Assembly: GCF_014596915.1 (NCBI RefSeq)
Contig: NZ_JACVWU010000004.1
Location: forward strand, 391,146 to 455,145
DNA: 64,000 nt
Origin: Streptomyces sp. TRM68416
Lineage (GTDB): Bacteria > Actinomycetota > Actinomycetes > Streptomycetales > Streptomycetaceae
Reading direction: 5' to 3'
Shown: positions 9,044-18,244 of the stretch, piece after piece
How the letters are laid out: each line of letters opens with the position of its first letter
Numbering within the stretch: position 1 is the stretch's first letter
The notes under the pieces: generated by a model
The model's database searches: none
Seen by the model: the letters and a program-made list of their open reading frames with translations, nothing else
What the model was told of the DNA's origin: nothing
Program-made: the position numbers and the translations under genes

Positions 9044-10195
9044 ATGACTCCTACGACGGAGACCATGGTCGGTATCGGCGGTGCCGCGGAGAGCACCGAC
9101 ATGGTGCTCAACATCGGGCCCCAGCACCCGTCGACGCACGGCGTGCTGCGGCTCCGGCTCGTCCTGGACGGTGAGCGCATCACCAACGCGGAGCCGGTGA
9201 TCGGCTATATGCACCGCGGCGCGGAGAAGCTCTTCGAGGCCCGTGACTACCGCCAGATCATCATGCTCGCCAACCGCCACGACTGGCTGTCGGCGTTCTC
9301 CAACGAGCTGGGCGTCGTCCTCGCGGTGGAGCGCATGCTCGGCATGGAGGTCCCCCCGCGCGCGGTGTGGACGCGCACGCTGCTGGCGGAGCTGAACCGG
9401 GTGCTCAACCACCTGATGTTCCTCGGGTCCTACCCGTTGGAGCTGGGCGGGATCACCCCGGTCTTCCACGCCTTCCGGGAGCGCGAGACCCTCCAGAACG
9501 TCATGGAGGAGGTCTCCGGCGGCCGTATGCACTACATGTTCAACCGTGTCGGCGGCCTCAAGGAGGACCTGCCGGCCGGCTGGGCGGCACGCGCGCGTGC
9601 CGCCGTCGCCGCCGTGCGCTCGCGCATGGACGTCTACGACGACCTGGTCCTCGGCAACGAGATCTTCCGGGGGCGCACGCGGGGCGTGGGCGTTCTCACC
9701 CCCGAGGCTGTGCATGCGTACGGCGTGAGCGGGCCCGTCGGGCGCGCCTCGGGCGTCGACTTCGACCTGCGCCGCGACGAGCCCTACCTGGCGTACGGGG
9801 AGCTGCAGGACACCCTGAAGGTGGTGACCCGGCAGGACGGTGACTGCCTGGCCCGCTTCGAGGTGCTCCTGGAGCAGACGCACAACGCCCTCGACCTCGC
9901 CGACGCCTGCCTGGACCGGCTCGCCGCCCTGCCGCCGGGGCCGATCAACCAGCGGCTGCCCAAGGTCCTGAAGGCGCCCGAGGGGCACACGTACGCGTGG
10001 ACCGAGAACCCGCTCGGCATCAACGGCTACTACCTGGTCAGCAAGGGCGAGAAGACCCCGTACCGGCTCAAGCTCCGCTCGGCCTCGTACAACAACATCC
10101 AGGCGCTGGTCGAGCTGCTGCCGGGGACGCTGGTGGCGGACATGGTGGCGATCCTGGGGTCACTGTTCTTCGTGGTCGGGGACATCGACAAGTAG
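9044..10195 (+). CDS. nuoD: NuoD-type NADH-quinone oxidoreductase 49-kDa subunit, solitary paralogue
   Basis: A 383-residue homologue of complex I subunit NuoD. Seen: the N-terminal [15 protein letters not shown] motif with its quinone-site His, [24 protein letters not shown] (quoted in part), the GNEIFRGRT loop and a C-terminal [21 protein letters not shown] (quoted in part). It is shorter than typical NuoD (about 400-440 residues) and stands alone: no other nuo gene lies in this window. The start ATG at 9044 is chosen because the longer frame upstream has no family similarity. Its 3' end overlaps that of the convergent MidA-like gene by 36 bp. Confidence 0.92.
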   Translation: MTPTTETMVGIGGAAESTDMVLNIGPQHPSTHGVLRLRLVLDGERITNAEPVIGYMHRGAEKLFEARDYRQIIMLANRHDWLSAFSNELGVVLAVERMLGMEVPPRAVWTRTLLAELNRVLNHLMFLGSYPLELGGITPVFHAFRERETLQNVMEEVSGGRMHYMFNRVGGLKEDLPAGWAARARAAVAAVRSRMDVYDDLVLGNEIFRGRTRGVGVLTPEAVHAYGVSGPVGRASGVDFDLRRDEPYLAYGELQDTLKVVTRQDGDCLARFEVLLEQTHNALDLADACLDRLAALPPGPINQRLPKVLKAPEGHTYAWTENPLGINGYYLVSKGEKTPYRLKLRSASYNNIQALVELLPGTLVADMVAILGSLFFVVGDIDK

Positions 10196-11392
10196 CCCTC
10201 CGGGCAGCTCGCCCAGGGGTGCGTCCGGAAGGCCGACCGGCTGGAGCAGCCAGCCGAAGTCGCCGAGTCCGCCGGCCGCGGTGAGCTCGGCGGCCTCACC
10301 GGCGCGCGCGAGGGCGCGGACATATTCGGCGGGTTGTGCGGCGGCGAGCGCGAGCGGGGGGCGCGCGCCTGTGATGCCCAGGGCGCGCAGGGCATCGCGC
10401 TGGCGGAGTACGCGCGGGCTCGAAAGCGTGCGCGCCGTCGCGAACACTTCCGCACGCGCCCGCGCAAACCCCGCACCACCCGCCCGCGCGGCCCCCTCCG
10501 CGCCCGCCTGCGCAGACCCTTCCGCGCCTGCCTGCGCAGACCCTTCCGCGCCCGCCCGAGCGGACCCTTCCGCGCCCGCCCGCGCAGACCCCTCCCCGCA
10601 CGCCGCCGCTCCCGCCTCCGCGCACGCGTCCAGCGCGACATGCGCCGTGATGTCGCACGAACCGTCCGGCACGGGTGCCGTCTCGCGCCCCTCCCGGAAG
10701 CCGGTCAGCGTCCCGAAGAGGGGGCGCGCGTCCGCCGTGTGCGCGTAGTCCACCGCGACCGCGAGCCCCCGGTCGACCGCCGCGACCGCCGAGGCCCAGG
10801 CCTCGTCCCGGGGCAGCCCGATCTCCGCCCGCAGCCCTTCCTCGGCGGGCAGCGGCCACCACCGCGCGAGCCACTGCGCGTCCGCACCGGCGACCGGCTC
10901 CCCGAGCCGCTCGGCCCCGTCCCGCCGCACGAGGACCTGCCGCGGCACGCCGGCGGCGTCCGTCTGCGCCACCTCCACCGGGACGTTGTCGAGCCACTCG
11001 TTGGCGAACAGCAGCCCGGTGATCGCGCGCGGCGGCTCGGGCAGCCACTCGATCCGGTGATCAAGGTCCGCGGGGCGGTCGGCGATCTCGACGGCACACC
11101 CGCGCGCGCGGGCGGCCACGTCGGCGGGCAGCGCGGCGAGGACGGCGGTGACCAGTTCGCCCCGGCCCGCGGCCATGTCGACGAAGTCGAGCGAAGAGGG
11201 CCTGCCCAGTGCCTCGTCGACCCGGCACAGCAGCCGGGCCACGGCCCGGGCGAAGAGCGGCGAGGCATGCACGGACGTACGGAAGTGCCCGGCCGGGCCC
11301 TCGGGCCTGCGGTAGAAGCCGTCCGGCCCGTACAGCGCCTCCCGAGCCGCCGTCCGCCACCCCAGCCATTCGCCCGTCGCCTCTCGCGTCAC
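10160..11392 (-). CDS. MidA/NDUFAF7-like SAM-dependent methyltransferase
   Basis: A 410-residue protein of the family whose human member NDUFAF7 methylates an arginine of the NuoD homologue NDUFS2. Family features: [20 protein letters not shown] near the N-terminus, the SAM-binding [10 protein letters not shown] motif (about residues 71-80), the acidic [11 protein letters not shown] stretch and the GTLTGFREG ... GSCDITAHV block. Residues about 255-300 are an inserted Glu-Gly-Ser-Ala-Arg/Gln-Ala-Gly-Ala repeat not found in the family. It is convergent with, and overlaps by 36 bp, the only NuoD gene here. Confidence 0.88.
   Translation of the reverse strand: MTREATGEWLGWRTAAREALYGPDGFYRRPEGPAGHFRTSVHASPLFARAVARLLCRVDEALGRPSSLDFVDMAAGRGELVTAVLAALPADVAARARGCAVEIADRPADLDHRIEWLPEPPRAITGLLFANEWLDNVPVEVAQTDAAGVPRQVLVRRDGAERLGEPVAGADAQWLARWWPLPAEEGLRAEIGLPRDEAWASAVAAVDRGLAVAVDYAHTADARPLFGTLTGFREGRETAPVPDGSCDITAHVALDACAEAGAAACGEGSARAGAEGSARAGAEGSAQAGAEGSAQAGAEGAARAGGAGFARARAEVFATARTLSSPRVLRQRDALRALGITGARPPLALAAAQPAEYVRALARAGEAAELTAAGGLGDFGWLLQPVGLPDAPLGELPGGLLVDVPDHEEQ
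10458..10608. repeat. degenerate 24-bp repeats inside the MidA-like gene
   Basis: About six degenerate copies of a 24-bp unit (core cgcccgcgcagacccttc and variants). On the minus strand each encodes eight residues of the type A-E-G-S-A-R/Q-A-G. The unit is a multiple of three, so copy-number change keeps the frame. The region falls between the DITAHV block and the C-terminal part of the methyltransferase, probably a surface loop. Confidence 0.75.
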
Positions 11393-11510
11393 GCGCCCAG
11401 GCTAAGCGCACAGAGGAACGGGGCCTCCACCTTGCGGAGTACGCGCGCCCGCTGCGGATCGACCCATCGGTTGACCCCTGCACACGTCACGCTTCCCTAC
11501 GCTGGGTTAC

Positions 11511-12713
11511 GTGCAGCGCCTCTATGACTTCCTCCGCAGGCACCCGACATGGGTCGACAGCTTCTGGGCCGTCTTCCTGTTCGGGCTCTCGGTGGTGTCC
11601 GGAGCGGCGGGGCCGGAGGGGAGCGGCGTCGACCACCCGGTGGCCGTCGTCCCGATCGCCCTGCTGCTGGGCCTGGTCGTCGCGCTGCGCCGGCGCATGC
11701 CGGAGCGGATGCTGCTGCTGGCCATCGCGCTCGGCCTGGCGCAGCTCGTGCTGGACGTCGAGACCATGCCCGCCGACTTCGCCATGCTGGTGATCACCTA
11801 CACCGTGGCCGCGACCGGCGCCCGCTGGGCGTCCCGGCTGGCGCTGGGCGTCGGTCTGTGCGCGGCGCCGCTGGCGCAGTTGCGCTGGCCGGAGAACCAG
11901 TCGAGCCCGCTCGGCACCCTCGCGATCATGGTCTTCACCACGGTGCCCTTCGCCCTGGCCTGGGTGCTCGGCGACTCGATACGCACCCGCCGCGCCTACT
12001 TCGCGCAGTTGGAGGAGCGCGCGACCCGGCTCGAAAAGGAGCGCGAGGCGCAGGCGAAGGTCGCGGTCGCCGCCGAACGCGCCCGCATCGCGCGCGAGCT
12101 GCACGACGTGGTCGCGCACAACGTGTCGGTGATGGTGGTGCAGGCCGACGGCGCCGCCTACGTCCTGGACGCAGCGCCCGACCAGGCGAAGAAAGCCCTG
12201 GAGACGATCTCCTCCACCGGCCGCCAGGCCCTCGCCGAGATGCGCCGCCTGCTCGGCGTCCTGCGCACCGGCGAGCACCAGGAGAGCGGCGAGTACGTTC
12301 CGCAGCCCGACGTCGAGCAGATCGACGAACTCGTCGAGCAGTGCCGCACCTCCGGCCTGCCGGTCGACTTCAAGGTCGAGGGCACCCCGCGCCCGCTGCC
12401 CAGCGGCGTCGAGCTCACCGCGTACCGCATCGTGCAGGAGGCGCTCACCAACACCCGCAAGCACGGCGGGCCGAACGCGGGCGCGAGCGTGCGCCTGGTC
12501 TACTTCGACGACGGCCTCGGCCTGCTCGTGGAGGACGACGGCAAGGGCGCCCCGCACGAGCTGTACGAGGACGGCGGCATCGACGGCCAGGGACACGGCC
12601 TGATCGGAATGCGCGAGCGGGTCGGCATGGTCGGCGGCACCCTGGACGCGGGCCCCCGTCCGGGCGGAGGATTCCGCATCAGCGCCCTGCTCCCGCTCAA
12701 ACCCGCGCACTGA
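11511..12713 (+). CDS. NarL-type (HPK7) sensor histidine kinase
   Basis: A 400-residue kinase. About five membrane segments occupy residues 18-165. A short coiled coil leads to the HisKA_3 dimerisation box ARIARELHDVVAHNVSVM with the phospho-acceptor His at about residue 198. The HATPase_c domain (about 300-397) has AYRIVQEALTNTRKH (N box), VEDDGKGAP and GHGLIGMRERV. There is no large extracellular sensor. The GTG start at 11511 gives the expected N-terminus. The cognate response regulator follows after 63 bp. The signal is not known. Confidence 0.93.
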   Translation: MQRLYDFLRRHPTWVDSFWAVFLFGLSVVSGAAGPEGSGVDHPVAVVPIALLLGLVVALRRRMPERMLLLAIALGLAQLVLDVETMPADFAMLVITYTVAATGARWASRLALGVGLCAAPLAQLRWPENQSSPLGTLAIMVFTTVPFALAWVLGDSIRTRRAYFAQLEERATRLEKEREAQAKVAVAAERARIARELHDVVAHNVSVMVVQADGAAYVLDAAPDQAKKALETISSTGRQALAEMRRLLGVLRTGEHQESGEYVPQPDVEQIDELVEQCRTSGLPVDFKVEGTPRPLPSGVELTAYRIVQEALTNTRKHGGPNAGASVRLVYFDDGLGLLVEDDGKGAPHELYEDGGIDGQGHGLIGMRERVGMVGGTLDAGPRPGGGFRISALLPLKPAH

Positions 12714-12776
12714 CGCCTGCCCACGCCCTTTGTTGATACCGAAACAGCCTTGTAGACGGAGACGGAAGAGGACCCG

Positions 12777-13448
12777 ATGACGATCCGCGTAATGCTCGTC
12801 GACGACCAGGTGCTGCTGCGCACCGGGTTCCGGATGGTGCTCGCCGCCCAGCCGGACATGGAGGTCGTCGCGGAGGCGGGCGACGGCGTGGAGGCACTTC
12901 AGGTGCTGCGGGAGACCGCCGTCGACGTGGTCCTGATGGACGTACGCATGCCGAAGCTCGACGGCGTGGAGACCACCCGTCGCATCTGCCAGGACGCCAA
13001 TCCGCCGAAGGTGCTGATCCTGACCACCTTCGACCTCGACGAGTACGCCTTCTCCGGGCTGAAGGCGGGCGCCTCGGGCTTCATGCTCAAGGACGTGCCG
13101 CCCGGCGAGCTGCTCGCCGCCATCCGTGCCGTGCACAGCGGGGACGCGGTGGTGGCCCCGTCGACCACCCGGCGGCTCCTGGACCGGTTCGCGCCCATGC
13201 TGCCCTCCACCGGCAAGGAACCGCAGCACAAGGAGCTGGAGCGGCTCACCGACCGCGAGCGCGAGGTCATGGTGCTGGTCGCGCAGGGCCTGTCCAACGG
13301 CGAGATCGCGGCCCGGCTGGTCCTGTCCGAGGCGACCGTCAAGACGCACGTGGGCCGCATTCTGACCAAGCTCGGCCTGCGGGACCGGGTGCAGGTGGTG
13401 GTGCTGGCCTACGAGACGGGGCTGGTGCGGGCCGGCGGGCAGGCCTGA
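12777..13448 (+). CDS. NarL/FixJ-family response regulator
   Basis: A 223-residue regulator with a receiver domain (acidic pocket Asp9/Asp10, phosphorylated Asp55 in LMDVRMP, Thr near 83 and Lys in FMLKDVPPGEL) and a LuxR-type helix-turn-helix (about residues 155-215: LTDREREVMVLVAQGLSNGEIA, quoted in part, then EATVKTHVGRIL). Preceded by an AGACGGAGACGGAAGAGG purine-rich leader. It pairs with the kinase immediately upstream. Confidence 0.94.
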   Translation: MTIRVMLVDDQVLLRTGFRMVLAAQPDMEVVAEAGDGVEALQVLRETAVDVVLMDVRMPKLDGVETTRRICQDANPPKVLILTTFDLDEYAFSGLKAGASGFMLKDVPPGELLAAIRAVHSGDAVVAPSTTRRLLDRFAPMLPSTGKEPQHKELERLTDREREVMVLVAQGLSNGEIAARLVLSEATVKTHVGRILTKLGLRDRVQVVVLAYETGLVRAGGQA

Positions 13449-13455
13449 GCGCGGA

Positions 13456-14577
13456 TCACCGCAGCAGCGCCTCCAGGAAGTCGCTGCCGAGCCGGGCCAC
13501 GGCCGCCACGTCCAGCTGGTGCAGGACGTACCGCCCGCGGCGGCGGGTGGTGATCAGGCCCGCCTTCTTCAGCACGCCCAGGTGCCGGGATATCTCGGGC
13601 GCGGTCAGGTTGTGGATCCGCACCAGCTCGCTCGTCGTGTACGTGCTGCGGGCGAGGTTCCGGCACAGCTGCATGCGCACCGGGTGGGAGAGCGCGGTCA
13701 TCCGCAGGATCAGCTGGTCGACCGAGGGCGGCGCGCCGAGCTCGGGGGAGCTGATCGGGTAGTGCAGGACCGGCTGCCAGCCGTGCCGGTGCAGCACCAT
13801 CAGATGCGGCCGGCCCAGGCTGGTCGGCACGAGCAGCAGGCTGCTGTCGCGGAGGACGGTGCGGCCCTGGCGCAGCTTGTCGATGGTGATCCGGCCGCCG
13901 TCCTCGTCGAGCCTCACGGCGGCCGAAACGGCGGTGAGCGCCTCGCCCAGCCCTCGGTGGCGGATCAGGTCGGTCTTGTGGCGCGCATCGGCGGCCAGTT
14001 GGTGCCGCAGGCGCGACCAGACGTCCGCGAAGAACGCCTCGTCACAGTCCGCCAGGAACTGCCGCAGCCAGGCCCGTATCCGCGGCGGATCGTCGAGCAG
14101 CCGCTTGCTGAAACGCAGTTGCTGCGGTCCCCGCGCGGCGGCCAGTTCCAGGGCGCTGCGGCGCAGTTCGGCGTCGGCGAGCACCGAGGACCCCGGGGCG
14201 CTGTACGGCAGGGCGCAGGTGAACTCCAGGGCGGCGTCCGCGAACTGCTCGTCCGTCAGCTTGTCGAGCAGATCCAGTTCCTCGGCGAGGGTGGCGCCCG
14301 GGAGGGTGGGCCCGCCGGGGATGCCGGCGCAGGGCAGGAACAGGTCCGAGAAGGTCGTACGCCACAGGAAGTCGGCCTCGCACATACGGTCGGCCAAGTG
14401 CGGGTCGAGGCCCGCGGTCACGCCCGTCACCCAGCCCTGGAGGGCTGGATGGTGCGTCGGCTCGGACAGCGCGTGCAGCGCCATGCCGAGCTCGGCGAGA
14501 GGAGAGGGGACGGCGGCGACCCTCTCCGGCCGCAGCCCCGCGATGTCGATGCTCACGCTCATGCCCTCATGGTGCAC
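13456..14577 (-). CDS. DUF5937/ArsR-type winged-helix regulator
   Basis: A 373-residue protein with a long N-terminal DUF5937 region (about 1-270: LAELGMALHALSEP, CEADFLWRTTFSDLFLP) and a C-terminal ArsR-like helix-turn-helix (about 285-365: LSHPVRMQLCRNLARS, LTAPEISRHLGVLKKAGL). No metal-binding Cys pair is evident, so small-molecule or other sensing is more likely than metal. The start is uncertain: ATG at 14577, ATG at 14562, or GTG at 14556, the last preceded by GAGGG at good spacing. Divergent from the 71-residue small gene. Confidence 0.85.
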   Translation of the reverse strand: MHHEGMSVSIDIAGLRPERVAAVPSPLAELGMALHALSEPTHHPALQGWVTGVTAGLDPHLADRMCEADFLWRTTFSDLFLPCAGIPGGPTLPGATLAEELDLLDKLTDEQFADAALEFTCALPYSAPGSSVLADAELRRSALELAAARGPQQLRFSKRLLDDPPRIRAWLRQFLADCDEAFFADVWSRLRHQLAADARHKTDLIRHRGLGEALTAVSAAVRLDEDGGRITIDKLRQGRTVLRDSSLLLVPTSLGRPHLMVLHRHGWQPVLHYPISSPELGAPPSVDQLILRMTALSHPVRMQLCRNLARSTYTTSELVRIHNLTAPEISRHLGVLKKAGLITTRRRGRYVLHQLDVAAVARLGSDFLEALLR

Positions 14578-14721
14578 CCCGCCACTGACAACGCCGTCCT
14601 CGTTTGACGCACGCCGTCAATCGACGCGACGTCGGCGCGTGAGCGGCGCAGGCTGGGATCGGCGGGCGGCCGCGAGCCCGACCACCGACCACGTCCCCCA
14701 CGCCCGAGAAGGCGATCAGCC

Positions 14722-14937
14722 ATGAGCAGCACACAGCAGTACCTCCTCGACGCCCTCCGCGCCCGGCAGCACGGCGAGGCACCCCCTGCGGCGCCCGGCA
14801 CCCACGACGGGCGGCTGGTGCACGCGTTCCGCGACGACCGACGCTTCAGAGCCGTCGTCGCGGGACGCCCGGCCCGTGGGCGGACACGGCAGGCCCTCGC
14901 CCGGTGGCTGCAGGCGCGCCCACGCCCTACCCGCTGA
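14722..14937 (+). CDS. small basic protein of unknown function
   Basis: A 71-residue Arg- and Ala-rich ORF that starts at ATG with GAAGG nine bases upstream. It lies in the divergent position next to the ArsR-type regulator, so it could be that regulator's target. No known domain. Its last 11 bases overlap the convergent threonine-aldolase-like gene. Coding bias is only moderate, so it might be a chance frame. Confidence 0.5.
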   Translation: MSSTQQYLLDALRARQHGEAPPAAPGTHDGRLVHAFRDDRRFRAVVAGRPARGRTRQALARWLQARPRPTR

Positions 14938-16114
14938 CCCCTTCGGGCAGCCGGGCCACGAACTCCGCGACGGCCGCCTTCACGTCCTCGGCCGTCCACT
15001 CCAGGGCCGCCGCCCGGACGTACACCTCCGTGAAGGCGAGGCCGGGCCCCTTGGGGTCCCAGGCGTTGCCGAACAGGAGCGTCCCCGTCTCCTCGGCCGT
15101 CCGGACGGCCGCTTCCGCGAGGACGTCGACGTCGTAGGGCAGCCAGACCTGGAAGTCGTAGGTGTGCGGCACCTCGGGGTGGACCCGGGCCCACGGCACC
15201 CCGGCCGCCGCGAAGCCCTCGCGCAGCGCGGCGGCCACCACGCGCGCGTGCCGCACGTACTCGGGCAGGCGGGGCAGCTCCCGCTCCAGGCCGGCGAGTG
15301 CGGACAGCGCGGTCGGGAACTGCTGGAAGACCTGACCGCCGTACCGGTGCCGCCAGGTCTTCGCCTCCTCCACCAGCGTGCCCGGGCCGGCGAGTGCGGC
15401 GCCGCCGAGGCCGTCGAAGGACTTGTAGAACGACACGTACACGCTGTCCGCCAGGCCCGCGATCTCCTCCAGGGGGCGGCCGAAGTGGACCGTGGACTCC
15501 CACAGGCGCGCGCCGTCGAAGTGCACCACCGCGTCACGCTCCCGCGCGGCCTCCACCACCTCGGTCAGCTCCTCCCAGGACGGCAGCAGGAAACCGGCGT
15601 CTCGGAGGGGCAGTTCGAGCAGCAGCGCCCCGAAGGGCTCCGGGAGGCCGCGCACGTCCTGCGCGGTGGTGCAGCGCGGCTCGCTCGTGACGTGCACCGG
15701 GCGCAGCCCGCCGAGCCGGCTGAGGGCGTCCCGTTCGTGCACCTCGGGATGGGCGAGGGCGTGCAGGGCGACCGTCGGGTTGCCGGTGCGGCCCGCCCAG
15801 CAGCGCAGGGCCACCTGCTGGGCCATCGTGCCGGTCGGGAAGAAGGCGGCGGCCTCGGTGCCCAGCAGGGCGGCGACCTTCTCCTCCAGGGCCTCGACGA
15901 CGCCGCCCCCGTAGAGGTCCACCGTCTCGTCGAGGTCGTACAGCCGCGCCGCCTGCTCCAGCGACGCGAGCCGCTGCCGCAGCGTCTCGCGCAGGCCGAG
16001 GCGGGCGAGCACGCGGTCGCCCCTGCGGTACACGCTCAGGCGCCGCTCGTAGCGCCGTCTGCGCTGCTCCTCCACCGGGATCAGGTCCGCCGCGTCGCTC
16101 GTGTTCTCGCTCAT
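14927..16114 (-). CDS. threonine aldolase-like PLP-dependent lyase
   Basis: A 395-residue fold-type I PLP enzyme of the beta-eliminating lyase/threonine aldolase family. Seen: VDLYGGGVVEALEEKVA, the FFPTGTMAQQVALR cofactor-phosphate segment, HFDGARLWES (with the Asp that binds the pyridine nitrogen) and the Schiff-base lysine in SFYKSFDGLGGA (about residue 232). It is longer than classical LtaE (about 340) because of an N-terminal Arg-rich helix, as is usual for the actinobacterial subgroup. Substrate preference (threonine, allo-threonine or another beta-hydroxy amino acid) cannot be decided. Confidence 0.88.
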   Translation of the reverse strand: MSENTSDAADLIPVEEQRRRRYERRLSVYRRGDRVLARLGLRETLRQRLASLEQAARLYDLDETVDLYGGGVVEALEEKVAALLGTEAAAFFPTGTMAQQVALRCWAGRTGNPTVALHALAHPEVHERDALSRLGGLRPVHVTSEPRCTTAQDVRGLPEPFGALLLELPLRDAGFLLPSWEELTEVVEAARERDAVVHFDGARLWESTVHFGRPLEEIAGLADSVYVSFYKSFDGLGGAALAGPGTLVEEAKTWRHRYGGQVFQQFPTALSALAGLERELPRLPEYVRHARVVAAALREGFAAAGVPWARVHPEVPHTYDFQVWLPYDVDVLAEAAVRTAEETGTLLFGNAWDPKGPGLAFTEVYVRAAALEWTAEDVKAAVAEFVARLPEGVSG

Positions 16115-16325
16115 GGCACCGGATCATCCCCCGCGCGGGCCCCTGCGGGCACCGGAATCAGCGGGCCGTACGAGCACCGGGACGACCCGCACGGCAAGCG
16201 TCCGGACGGAATGTCGCGCAACCCACAGCCTGTGGACAACCGGACGCCCCTCGAACCAATCGCGTTAACATGACGAGAAATCGTCCGGTACCCAGAGCGG
16301 ACTGGAACGGGAAGGCCGCCGTCGC

Positions 16326-17246
16326 GTGAGTACAGTCCAACAGCCAGATCCGAAGGACCGCCCCGCGCGGCTCACCGTCGGCGTCGTCGGCGCCGGTCGG
16401 GTGGGCCCCGCGCTCGCCGCGTCCCTCCAGCTCGCCGGGCACCGCCCGGTGGCCGTCTCCGGGGTCTCCGACGCCTCCCGCAGGAGGGCCGCGCAACTGC
16501 TGCCCGACGTGCCCCTCGTGCCGCCCGCCGAGGTCCTGCGGCGCGCCGACCTGGTCCTGCTGACCGTCCCCGACGACGCCCTGCCCGGCCTGGTCACCGG
16601 CCTCGTCGACACCGGGGCCGTGCGCCCGGGCCAACTGCTCGTGCACACCTCCGGTCGGTACGGCGCCAAGGTCCTGGACCCCGCCCTGCGCGCGGGCGCG
16701 CTGCCGCTGGCCCTGCACCCGGCGATGACCTTCACCGGCACCCCGGTGGACGTCCAGCGCCTGGCGGGCTGCTCCTTCGGCGTCACCGCGCCCGAGGAGC
16801 TGCGGATGGCCGCCGAGGCCCTGGTCATCGAGATGGGCGGCGAACCGGAGTGGATCGCCGAGGAGATGCGCCCGCTCTACCACGCGGCCCTCGCGCTCGG
16901 CGCCAACCATCTGGTGACCCTGGTCGCCCAGTCCATGGAGCTGCTGAGCGCGGCCGGCGTCGAGGCACCCGACCGGATGCTCGGCCCGCTGCTCGGCGCC
17001 GCCCTCGACAACGCGCTGCGCTCCGGCGACGCCGCGCTGACCGGCCCCGTCGCGCGCGGGGACGCCGGCACCGTCTCCGCGCACGTCAAGGAACTGCGCG
17101 AGCACGCCCCGCAGACCGTCGCCGGCTACCTGGCGATGGCCCGCGCGACCGCCGACCGGGCGCTCGCCCACGGGCTGCTCAAGCCGGAACTCGCCGAAGA
17201 CCTGCTGGGCGTGCTCGCCGACAGCACCGAGGGAGACGCGGGATGA
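16326..17246 (+). CDS. Rossmann-fold/DUF2520 oxidoreductase, first gene of the pan-nad operon
   Basis: A 306-residue protein with an N-terminal NAD(P)-binding Rossmann domain ([18 protein letters not shown], about residues 16-33) and a C-terminal all-helical DUF2520 domain (about 145-290), the architecture of the 6-phosphogluconate dehydrogenase/ketopantoate reductase superfamily. GTG start at 16326; the stop overlaps the panC ATG. No PanE gene is seen here. Coupling to panC makes an oxidoreductase step in pantoate supply plausible, but the family is biochemically uncharacterised. Confidence 0.85.
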   Translation: MSTVQQPDPKDRPARLTVGVVGAGRVGPALAASLQLAGHRPVAVSGVSDASRRRAAQLLPDVPLVPPAEVLRRADLVLLTVPDDALPGLVTGLVDTGAVRPGQLLVHTSGRYGAKVLDPALRAGALPLALHPAMTFTGTPVDVQRLAGCSFGVTAPEELRMAAEALVIEMGGEPEWIAEEMRPLYHAALALGANHLVTLVAQSMELLSAAGVEAPDRMLGPLLGAALDNALRSGDAALTGPVARGDAGTVSAHVKELREHAPQTVAGYLAMARATADRALAHGLLKPELAEDLLGVLADSTEGDAG

Positions 17247-18244
17247 CCACCACCCTGCTGCGCACCGCCGACGAACTGCACGCACGCGCGCGTGGCGGCC
17301 GCCGTGCCGTCGTGATGACCATGGGCGCCCTGCACGAGGGCCACGCCACGCTGATCCGCACGGCCCGCGAGATCGCGGGCCGGGACGGCGAAGTCGTGGT
17401 GACGGTCTTCGTCAACCCGCTGCAGTTCGGCGCGGGCGAGGACCTCGACCGCTACCCGCGCACCCTCGACGCCGACCTCAAGATCGCCGAGGAGGCCGGC
17501 GCGGACGTCGTGTTCGCGCCCTCCGTGGACGAGGTCTACCCGGGCGGCGAACCCCAGGTGCGCGTCAGCGCGGGCCCCATGGGGGAGCGTCTGGAGGGCG
17601 CCGCGCGCCCCGGCCACTTCGACGGCATGCTCACCGTCGTCGCCAAGCTGCTCCACCTCACCCGTCCCGACGTGGCGCTCTTCGGCCAGAAGGACGCCCA
17701 GCAGCTCGCCCTGATCCGCCGTATGGTCCGCGACCTGAACTTCGGCACGGAGATCGTCGGTGTGCCGACCGTGCGCGAGGCGGACGGCCTGGCCCTGTCC
17801 AGCCGCAACCGCTACCTCTCGCCCGCCGAGCGGCGCACCGCGCTCGCGCTGTCCCGCGCGCTGTTCGCGGGCCAGGACCGGCACGCCGCACAGGAGGCCC
17901 TGCGCGCGCGGGCCCGCGAAGTACCCGCCACGCACGCGCGTGCCGAGGCGCTCAGCGCCCTCGGCGAGTCCCGCGCGGCCGCCGACACACACGCCGTCGC
18001 CAAGGCCTCCCCCGGCGGCCCCACGGCCGTCCGCGCCGCCGCCCGCCTGGTCCTGGACGAGGCCGCCCGCCTCGACCCGCCGCTCGCCCTGGACTACCTG
18101 GCCCTCGTCGACCCCGCCGACTTCACCGAGATCGACGACGACTTCACCGGCGAGGCCGTCCTCGCCGTCGCCGCCCGGGTCGGGACGACCCGGCTGATCG
18201 ACAACATCCCCCTCAGATTCGGAAACCTCGGAGCCGCCTCGTGA
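17243..18244 (+). CDS. panC: pantothenate synthetase (pantoate-beta-alanine ligase)
   Basis: A 333-residue PanC that joins pantoate and beta-alanine using ATP. Signatures: [15 protein letters not shown] (HIGH-like), [20 protein letters not shown] (in part), [31 protein letters not shown] and the KMSKS-like [11 protein letters not shown]. Typical PanC is about 280-310 residues; the extra length is in the C-terminal half (about 215-255), Ala/Arg-rich. The ATG overlaps the stop of the DUF2520 gene, and its own stop overlaps the nadB GTG. Confidence 0.97.
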   Translation: MTTTLLRTADELHARARGGRRAVVMTMGALHEGHATLIRTAREIAGRDGEVVVTVFVNPLQFGAGEDLDRYPRTLDADLKIAEEAGADVVFAPSVDEVYPGGEPQVRVSAGPMGERLEGAARPGHFDGMLTVVAKLLHLTRPDVALFGQKDAQQLALIRRMVRDLNFGTEIVGVPTVREADGLALSSRNRYLSPAERRTALALSRALFAGQDRHAAQEALRARAREVPATHARAEALSALGESRAAADTHAVAKASPGGPTAVRAAARLVLDEAARLDPPLALDYLALVDPADFTEIDDDFTGEAVLAVAARVGTTRLIDNIPLRFGNLGAAS

